Origin: Anastrepha obliqua
Lineage: Eukaryota > Arthropoda > Insecta > Diptera > Tephritidae
Length of the DNA: 64,000 bases
Direction: 5' to 3'
NCBI RefSeq assembly: GCF_027943255.1
Contig: NC_072892.1
Coordinates: forward strand, 160,644,792-160,708,791
Shown: positions 56,470-64,000 of the stretch, in pieces
Numbering within the stretch: position 1 is the stretch's first letter
Layout of the letters: each line of letters starts with the position of its first letter
Program-made: the position numbers and the translations under genes
The notes under the pieces: generated by a model
What the model was told of the DNA's origin: nothing
Seen by the model: the letters and a program-made list of their open reading frames with translations, nothing else
Database searches by the model: none

Positions 56470-58255
56470 GTCAAAGAATATTTAAAAAACTTTTGAATAA
56501 AAAATTAAAAAGCTTTTAAACCCAGTATAAAAAACTTTTCTAAAACACATTTTTTTCTTTAAATCATACTTTATTATAAAAATAAAAATTTATAAAAATA
56601 TCAACAAAAAAAAAAAGTTTTTTAGCAGAAAATTAAAAAAATTTCCAAAAAAAAAAATTGTTTCTCTACAAAAATTTAAAATCAAAATCTATAAAGATAT
56701 CAAAAAAATGTTTTTGTTTTTAATTTTTAAATAATTTTTTTACTTTTTAAACACCAAAAAAATCAAAAAAACTCATACTAATAGCAGAAAAATAAAAAAA
56801 TTGCATAATTCCAAAAAAAAAAAATTTCGAAAATCAAAAGAAAAATTCATAGATACCAAAAAGAAAATTTTTAATTTTTTTTTGTCATTTTAAAAATAAC
56901 TTTTCATTTAATTGAAAAAATTCTTTTTCAAATAAAAAATTTATATTAATAAATAAAAAAAAATGTAATAGATAATGAAAAAAAAAACGTAATTTTCCAC
57001 AATTTTTGTGGGAAAAAAAATTTCAAGTAAACTTTACTCTAAAGAAAGAAACATTCATAAAGTATATTTTATTCTAAAACAAAAAAAAAAACAAATTTCT
57101 AATTTGTTTAAATAAAATTTAAATTTGTTTAACTGAAAAAAATTTATTGTTGTTAAGATGAAATTTAAATTGATTTATTGTTTTTTTTTTTCTAAATAAA
57201 AAATTAAAATTTATGATGATATCCAAAAAAAAAAAAAAAACAAAACAAAACAGATTTTTAACAGGAAACTAAGAAACAAATTCAATTTTCCCATTTGTGT
57301 TTGTAAAGAGCTTTTTAAGTAAATTTTATTCTAAAACACTAAAAATTTATTTTACTCTAAAGAAATACAAAATAAAAATTTACATAAAAAATGTTTTTAT
57401 AAAAAAAATAAATTGGAAAATTGGAATCTTCTTATTTTTCTGTTAAAAATTTTTTTTAGTAAACTTTATTTTAAAACCAAACAATAAAAATTCATAGACA
57501 TTTTTTTATGTACAAGTTATTTTAAAAAAATTAAAACTTAAAAAGATGTAAAAAAAAATTTCATTGGTTTAAATAAAATTAGATTTTATTTGAGTGTTTT
57601 TGTTTTGTTTTTTGACTTCAAAATAAAAAATTATAAAAATATCAAACAAAAAACAAGTTTTAACAGAAAAATGCCATTTTTAATTTTTTTTTGATTTTTA
57701 CAACTTTATTCTAAAAAAACAAATATTTATTTTATTCTACAAAAGCAAAAAACAAACTGAAAAATTGCAATTTTTTTTATTTCTATGTTAAAAAGTTTTG
57801 TTTTTTAAGTAAACTTTATTCTAAATATATTGTATAAAAAATAAAAGTTTATAAAAAACAATGTTTTTTAAGTATTTTATTTTATATTTTATTCTAAAAA
57901 AACAAAAGTATGTAAAGAAATGTTTTTTAAGTATAATTTATTCTGAAATACTGAAAGATAAAAATTTATGAATAAAAAAATAAATCCTAAAACTATCAAA
58001 ACAAAAATTTTAACAGAAAAAAAAAAATTCAAAACAAAAATTAAAGAAAAAAAAATGTTTAAGCCTAGTTTATTCCAAAAAAGAATGAAAAAATCAAAGT
58101 TTATAAATATATTAAAAAGAACCGAATTCATATTCATTAGGTAAAATTTATTTGTTTTCTTTTATCAAATTAAAAAAAAAAAACTATTGTAATATTCGAT
58201 TTACTTATTATTATTTATACTGAAGCGTAAAAATAAACCAAATTACAATTTTCAG
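56470..58255. repeat. AT-rich degenerate tandem repeat
   Basis: A/T-runs with recurring words TTTTTAAGTAAACTTTATTCTAAA (about 57025, 57320, 57455, 57805, 57925), AAAAATTTATAAAAATATCAA and TTTTAACAGAAAA. The period is irregular (100-350 bp). No genes. Similar in character to 28295-30640 but with different words. Confidence 0.6.
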
Positions 58256-58367
58256 AAAACTTTACTCAAGGTTGAAAATACTTGGATCACTTGACATGGA
58301 ATCGCACATTGGAACAACAAAAAAAATCAAGATCGAGTATGAGAGAAATATCTATAGCCATGAGGCT

Positions 58368-58571
58368 ACTTATAAGCCACATTCTTTTCGGAAGGCTCAC
58401 AGAACGACTGGTGGTCTCATACAACGCATTTTGGAGAAGCTGATTTGATCAAGAAGACTGACAGAAACGGCTACTTATGCGCCACATTCTTACAGGAAGG
58501 CCACCAGTCGGATGGTCTCACACAACGCATTTTGCAGAAGCTGCTTTGATAAAGAAGACTGACAGAAACTG
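58368..58571. repeat. Tandem duplication, ~100-bp unit, two copies
   Basis: GGCTACTTAT.AGCCACATTCTT...GGAAGGC and GGTCTCATACAACGCATTTTG followed by AGAAGCTG.TTTGAT.AAGAAGACTGACAGAAAC are present twice in a row (58368-58468 and 58470-58571) with few differences. The GC content is above its surroundings. Possibly repeat-derived; family unknown. Confidence 0.65.
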
Positions 58572-60100
58572 TATTAACAATTTTTGAAAATTGTTTTTAA
58601 AGTAAAATGAGCGTATATACAGGAAGAGTAGAATTTTAGATCCATGTAATATTACAAATAGCCCTATTCTTGCCCTAAGTGTGCTGGAATAATTCTCAGC
58701 TAATTTAAATTCTATTCAACCCAATTTAATTATAAAAGCTGCACGCTAATTGAGTTTTTCTGAGAATATCCTTACTTAACTACCTTTTGAAATTCTTCAA
58801 GCCGCCTATTTTCCTCTTAAAACTACTACAGATTTCAAATCAGATGCATGCGGAATATTACATTCAATCCTGCTAAGCGCAATATCCTGGCAGCAGTTTT
58901 CAGTTTTAATAGGATTTCGCTAATAAATCAATTACAAAAGAGGATTGCAAACGAAAGGATTAATGCTCGAATGAATCAATAACAAACAACAAAAACATAA
59001 TAAATAAATAAAAGACACAAAAACAAAAACAAAATCCTACGATGCAATACGATGAATATCCTAACAAATAATCAATCAATATGGACGACGCCACATCTGC
59101 GGCACTCAACGATTTTCCCTAGAAAATATTTACACATACATACGCACCGTCAATTTCTATTATTATTCTCCAAATGCACTTTGGCTAAAGGTAATCAACA
59201 CAACAACAAGTAGTCAAGCATTGGGACGAAGCAAACGACAGAAGCAGAAGCTGCTGTTGCCAGTTGGTGATGAAGCTGCCCACCTCCTCCTGCTAGCAGA
59301 TTTCATATACTACTATACACATACCTACATATGTATGAATGCATGCGCATATCTGTCCGTGCATGTGTCACTCAATAGCCAATTTCTACCTCACTGTCTG
59401 TCTACTTTGCATTTGCTGCTACTGCGTTGAAATTTATTGAAACTGAAAAGCATTGATTGCCAATTGTTCGCTCGACCAAATGACGTTGAATAGCCGCTGA
59501 TAAGGTACGCTATGAAGAATTAAAGACTATGCAAAAAAGTGCTATGCAGACAGTAGAAATGGAAGTGCAAAAAGTTAAAAAAAAAAAACATAAATAAAAT
59601 TGTTTAATTGAATTTTTGCGTCACAAAGGATTCAACGATGTGCAGCGGTGCGCATATTTCGATGAGTAGATGGCAATTGCAATATCGTGTCTCAAAAAAA
59701 AAAAAAATTAAAAAAAAGATACATCTGGTAAGCCATTCCAGTTGTACAGTTTTTATGTTTGGAATGCAGAATAGTAGAATACTGAAACAATATAAGTGAT
59801 AAGTGCTAGATTACTTTTGTATAGATAACTTGCGTGAACTGCACTAGTACCGAACTGGTCCAGTTTTGGGCGCTTAGAACCATGGCTATTTCGCGGTCTT
59901 TCTCTTTTCCATGCAACTGGTGATACGGCGGTGTTTTATGAAGTATCAATATCTCTCCGTCGTAAACCTTTTTCGATAGTTTCGAACTAGTACTAAATGC
60001 GGGCAGTGAGAACTGGAAAGCTCTGCGTTACTTCTTCGAGACTAATCCATAAATTATATTTATGCGAAAAATAAAAGAAATACGCATGGAATTCTATTGT
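58572..60100. other. Unassigned, intron-like sequence
   Basis: No recognised feature. A poly-A run near 59580 and 59690-59720. 59840-60050 shows ACTAGTACCGAACTGG and AACTAGTACTAAATGC, words reminiscent of the 19-kb array, but no repeat structure. Confidence 0.3.
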
Positions 60101-60110
60101 AGAAAGATGC

Positions 60111-60998
60111 GTTCACTTTAACCTTGAACGCAACTATAACAACAGAAGCAAGGCTATCTTTACTGGCAGTGAGGCAACAATCTATGCTGAAATACTGTCC
60201 CAAGAGGCAATAAAGTGTCTAGGCGTAATGATTGATGCACGGCTCTGCTTTAAGCAACACTTAGCAACTGTGGGTTCCAAAGCAGCGGCAGTCAATGGTG
60301 CCATTACAAGAATTCTTCCAAACATAGGCGGACCGCAAGGCGTCAGAAGGCACCACCTGGCAAGGGCGGTGAATTAAGTCATCTTATATGCTGCTCCTAT
60401 ATGGGCAGGAGCTAAGCCATCGAATGTTAGACCCGTAGCTCAAGTGCGCCAACGAAATGCACTAAGAGTCGCGTTCGCATACAGGACCGTATCAGACGAC
60501 GTGGTTTTCGTCATCGCTGGAAAGCTCCCAATAGACATACTTGTACAGGAAATGGGACAACTTTAAGACAGACAAGGAGTAAAGCCGACAACTGAAGCGA
60601 AAGCTGCAGAACGTGTGCATTCGTTAGAAAAGGGGAAAAACAGATGGGACTCATTTGTTAACGGACGTTGGACCTACAGACGTATCCCCAAAATAAGCCA
60701 ATGGATAACCAGAAGACACGGAGACGTAGACCAGTATTTAACCGAAATATGGAGCGGTCAGGGATACTTCTTGGAGTACCTCCATCATTTTCACATAGAG
60801 GGCACTCCGTTCTGTCCAAGCTGCAACAATGCAATAGAAAGCACGGATCACGTGTTCTTCTTCTGTGGTCATTTCAACGAAGAACGCCGAACACTTGAGT
60901 TAGTATTGGGAGAACAGCTGAGCCCAGACAGCTTAATCAATGACATGTGTGCATCAAATGACGCAAAACACAGAGAAATACAATTCAGCCCTCAATAG
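60111..60998 (+). pseudogene. R1-type LINE ORF2, C-terminal half
   Basis: One frame from about 60111 to the TAG at 60996-60998 with only two in-frame stops (60375 and 60564). Order: IKCLGVMIDARLCFKQHL, NGAITRILPNIGGPQG, ILYAAPIWAGA (the region after RT), RNALRVAFAYRTVS, a linker and GRWTYRRIPKISQWITRRHG, then YLTEIWSGQGYFLEYL and a zinc knuckle CPSCNNAIESTDHVFFFC (C-x2-C-x8-H-x4-C, about 60820-60875). There is no RNase H between RT thumb and knuckle, as usual for the R1 clade. The RT core is missing (5' truncation). R1 proper targets 28S rDNA; no rDNA is present here, so this is a non-rDNA member or a stray copy. Confidence 0.87.
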
Positions 60999-61452
60999 GA
61001 GGTGGACTGACGACAAATCACAGGCGGTCGAGTCATGTGCTCACGACGGCATAAGACGGTATAAGATTACCGCAACATCTGCCGATATTTCTATTTTGCT
61101 GCATATGCAAAAGAAACCTCGATAGCGTACAATATGGATACGTCCATGTGAGAGGAACTTGGGAACATGGCACACAAACCACTGGTATTACTTCACAGCG
61201 ACATTAGAAGACGAGCCTATAGTATGGAGCTGGCTACAAATATGGTGGACCCAGACGTGGGTGAATGGTATTGGTCCATTTAATGGACACCGTTCTGGAC
61301 CTTCCCCAAGTAATGCAAGGTAGTTCCGGCAAAAGAGTCTCCCTAGAAGAGGAGGAGGGATTGTTTTAGTGGCTACACCATCCGACGCAGTTGACCACGA
61401 TCGCTGTAAGTGCGAAGACACTCTCACCCAACAAACAAAAAAACAAAAAAAA
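60999..61452 (+). mobile_element. 3' UTR and poly-A tail of the R1-type LINE
   Basis: GC-balanced 3' UTR without frame, ending GACACTCTCACCCAACAAAC then AAAAAACAAAAAAAA at 61435-61452. The A-rich tail marks the 3' end of the insertion. No target duplication could be identified. Confidence 0.6.
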
Positions 61453-61937
61453 GCAATCTACCTATGCACTCAACCCTTTCTAGGTCACATCAACACTGAT
61501 GCTGATTATCTTATGATACGCTGAATATCTTAGGCCAGGGAAATAGCAGATAAATGAACCAGAAGAGCGACGGTCTACCTATTTATAAGTGGAATACTTG
61601 AAAGATTTATACGACAGCTGAAAATAAGCCAGGACAAATACTAAAATTTATTGATACAGTTAGGCTCAGAGAAATAATCTGAATCCATGAAGAATACACT
61701 AAGATCTTTCAGGTCGCAATGCTAAGTCTCTTAATAACAATAATAATAATAAACAGTACGCAACCAGCGCTGCTACCGTCGCTCTAATAGCTGAGAGGGT
61801 AGAATATTATCCTACCAAAGACGTACTACGATAGATTATACGAATATCGCAAACAAAAAACTTCAACTTGTTTTTAATTTTATATTTCTTCAGGCTGACA
61901 GAAAGTTCATTTTGGTAGCATTACACATATATATATA
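61453..61937. other. Unassigned; possible TAA-tailed LINE scrap
   Basis: AACAATAATAATAATAA at 61735-61753 could be the TAA tail of another I-type LINE in plus orientation, but no coding remnant upstream was recognised. (TA)n at 61926-61938. Confidence 0.25.
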
Positions 61938-62352
61938 TTTTTTTCCTTGTTCACTCCTCTCGGGAGCATAGAGCCTCGACAAATCTTGGTGGTTTCTTTA
62001 AGCTACCCTGTTAGGTGATTAGCCTGCCACTACCAGTCCTAAGTAGTGGGAATGCCTACCTGTTGTTGCTTAGCAACAACGCCTTCTTACTGCTTGGAGC
62101 ACCATCTGTGTTTCACATTTTTCTGCCAGAAGGATCGCTCAGAAGGTTGATGACTTTGCTAAATTTGGTGTGTGCGCTATTACCGCGGTTGCCTGTTTCC
62201 TCTTGCTGGCCCCACTGATGCATTGTGTAACTGTTTATTTTTTGCTTGTTTTAGCAGCCCCAATGCAAATAATGCGCTGACTATGGTGTGGGAGCAAGGA
62301 GAGAAAAGATTAGTTTTTGGGGTTGAGGAATGACATTTTTTTTTGTTTTTAG
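61938..62352 (-). mobile_element. SINE family 2, body of second copy
   Basis: Reverse complement of the 44854-45411 body: CTCTCGGGAGCATAGAGCCTCGAC (61957-61980), CAGTCCTAAGTAGTGGGAAT, GTTGTTGCTTAGCAACAACG, CATTTTTCTGCCAGAAGGAT, TTCCTCTTGCTGGCCC and AAATAATGCGCTGAC. The match continues through GTTGAGGAATGACATTTTTT to the A-rich stretch; the tRNA-like head beyond it is not recognisable. GTTGCTTAGCAAC is a perfect palindrome in this copy. Confidence 0.78.
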
Positions 62353-62544
62353 AAACAGGAGTCGTAAGCACAGTCCTTACACATATTAGAAAGGAAGAAA
62401 AATGCATCGAAAGCAGAGTCCAGCAAGCGACTAAGTAATACCCATCTCTTATAGTTGCTCAGGCGTATGATTATATGCAAAAAGTGAAAGACAAAATGCC
62501 TGAATTTAAGATCCTGGAATCAATACTGTGATGATTACTTAGTT

Positions 62545-62900
62545 GTTCAAGGGAAAATGTCTCTAACAGTTGCTTTGATCGCAATCCACTATCCCGTATG
62601 TCAATATGAACCTACCTCATTTCGGCTACAAGAAAGAGGAGGTGGAAGAGTAGATTAGACATCAACTCGCGTGGCATGCCACTAGGTTTAGAAACTTTGG
62701 CTCATCGTTCTTGAATGTTTCTCATGACCTTAGGGATATAAGCGCCAGCCAAACCAATGGGTTTACGATTAAAACAAATTGGTTTAACGAGAAGTAACAG
62801 GTAAACTACTACTGTGGTCACAAGAGATCAGCAATGGCCTAAGTGAGTTGGTTTAAAGGCCGATTGACACTTCTACCTACTTACCTACCTATCTGCCGTA
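62545..62900 (+). pseudogene. LINE ORF2 C-terminal tail and 3' UTR
   Basis: Plus: a decayed LTGHCLIG-like segment (LTVALIAIH, about 62555), MNLPHFGYKKEEVEE (62608 on; knuckle Cys lost), a stop, then RHQLAWHATRFRNFGSSFL, NVSHDLRDISASQTN and IKTNWFNEK ending in TAA at 62796-62798. The order is that of the LINE at 13190-13990. The 3' UTR holds GTGGTCACAAGAGATC and CTACCTACTTACCTACC, matching the 3' UTR at 10796-10961. The domain upstream is missing. Confidence 0.68.
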
Positions 62901-64000
62901 ACTGTCACAGTAGATAGGTAGGTAAATATCATTCTCTATATAATCACTTTAAGGGAGACTTCAAGTTATATTGACTGTCATTGCATGACCAACCATGGAA
63001 TAGTATTCATTTAAGCCAATCCCTACTAATGAAATTTAGGGTTTTCTTAGCCTTTGAAGCTCTCCCGTCCGTATGCAATCCAGTTTCGGCCAGACCAACG
63101 TTGCAAGCTTGGATGTTAATATTCTTGTACAGTGGCAATTAAGCTTACAGGAGACCGGCAGGTTCCAGCGCACCTCAAGTTTGTCCTAACTAAACAGCTC
63201 ACATGTTCCTTTCTATAACATACAGAAATACTAAGTATTTACAAAAACATTTTTTGATAATTTCAAAATCCAAATGGCGACAAAAATATTGAAGCAAAAG
63301 GTGCAACTGAATGCCATATCTGAGTGCGGAATTTCGATAAAGCATTTGTTGATTTAAATTCTATAAAAAAAATGTGGCGTACATATTTTTTACTTTCTTT
63401 ATTTTTTAATTTTAAATTGAGAAACAAATTAATTTTCAAAATTTTTGTATCAATATTTTTAATCTCACATGCAAGTAATAACAAGAAGGGTATTTATTTT
63501 TTTTTTAAGAATAAATCCATTCAAATATTGCGGTATATAACCTATTTATGGCCACAATCTCTCACGATATGTTGCGTTACTCGGAAGTTTTCTATTTGTG
63601 AAACTTTTTTTTTAATTTCCGTATTTCGTTGCAGCTTTCGCAATTGCTTTTGAATTGTACTATAACTCATTATATCCCTTTTTGGGTTTGGAAATTCGCC
63701 ATTAAAACTTCTATAGTGGTAAAATCCCTCCTGATCCTATTTCCCTACCTGCAAATGAATTTACTCATAAGTTGAGTAGTTCTACTAATCTCAGCTACAA
63801 ATCTTGCGAATTGTAGTGCATGCGAGTCGTTTGAAAAGATCATGGAAAAATAAAAATTACTTAATTGTTAGCAATTTTTATTTTGGACTTTGCCTCCTTT
63901 GAGGCTTTTACACTTCGTCCAATGCTGTTCAAGTTTGCTAACTCATTCAAAATAATAGAATTTATCCAAGTCTGAAAGTAGGCAGTCGTTTCTGCAATCA
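62901..64000. other. Unassigned sequence to window end
   Basis: An imperfect hairpin (CTACCTACTTACCTACCTATC / GATAGGTAGGTAA) lies at 62872-62935. Beyond it no recognised feature; frames at 63263-63653 are AT-driven. Confidence 0.3.

Noticed and set aside
1..64000. CRISPR array, LTR retrotransposon or integrated virus
   Set aside because: Direct repeats lack CRISPR spacing and the context is eukaryotic. No paired LTRs, primer-binding site, or gag/protease/integrase motifs were seen; the RNase H domains all sit next to LINE-type zinc knuckles.

Overview
This window reads as non-coding DNA from a higher fly (Diptera). A tephritid fruit fly or close relative is my best guess, from three signs: DD41D 'rosa-like' mariner relics, a tRNA-headed SINE present in many copies, and Jockey/I/R1-type LINE tails carrying an RNase H domain and a zinc knuckle. 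The DNA is very AT-rich. I found no convincing host exon, no rRNA or free-standing tRNA gene, and no bacterial-style operon. It is best explained as a giant intron or intergenic stretch built from layers of transposable elements (TEs) and diverged tandem repeats, separated by unassigned, intron-like sequence with CA/GT and poly-A tracts.

Region by region. 0-10 kb: a decayed mariner relic (130-620), a LINE 3' fragment (2053-2672), a diverged ~130-bp tandem repeat (2689-3660), a foldback element with 162-bp identical inverted arms between TTAA sites (5891-6611) inside AT-rich filler, a mariner C-terminal relic (8085-8440) and a TA-flanked MITE (9025-9299). 10-15 kb: a ~200-bp tandem repeat, then an almost full-length piggyBac-like element (10966-13185) inserted at TTAA inside the last codons of a LINE, followed by further LINE pieces in both orientations. 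15-23 kb: an antisense SINE, a TTAA MITE (18425-19063), an ACTAGT-rich tandem array split by an I-like LINE with a 14-bp target duplication (19820-20410), and a pogo-type MITE (21878-22368).

23-36 kb: SINE and mariner scraps, a 2.3-kb AT-rich higher-order repeat (28295-30640), and an ATCGATAA-rich repeat interrupted by a DD41D transposon (34356-35587). 36-48 kb: a TTAA MITE with a full-length dead mariner nested in it (37252-38761), a LINE tail, a TA MITE with a SINE nested in it (39832-40363), more SINEs including a head-only copy with its own target duplication (43104-43205), a second tRNA-headed repeat family (44854-45411), and LINE plus DD41D relics at 46.9-48.5 kb. 48-64 kb: a Jockey-type RT relic, a LINE endonuclease fragment, another TTAA MITE (53157-53842), long AT-rich repeats, an R1-type LINE 3' half with poly-A tail (60111-61452), an antisense copy of the second repeat family, and one more LINE tail (62545-62900).

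The elements relate to one another as an insertion stratigraphy: several junctions are resolved to the base (TTAA, TA, or longer target duplications), giving relative ages. The most unusual items are the perfect-armed TTAA foldback, the second tRNA-headed repeat family, the head-only SINE, and several TTAA-ended MITE families beside a piggyBac-like element. All calls come from reading the sequence by eye; family names rest on motif recognition, not searches.
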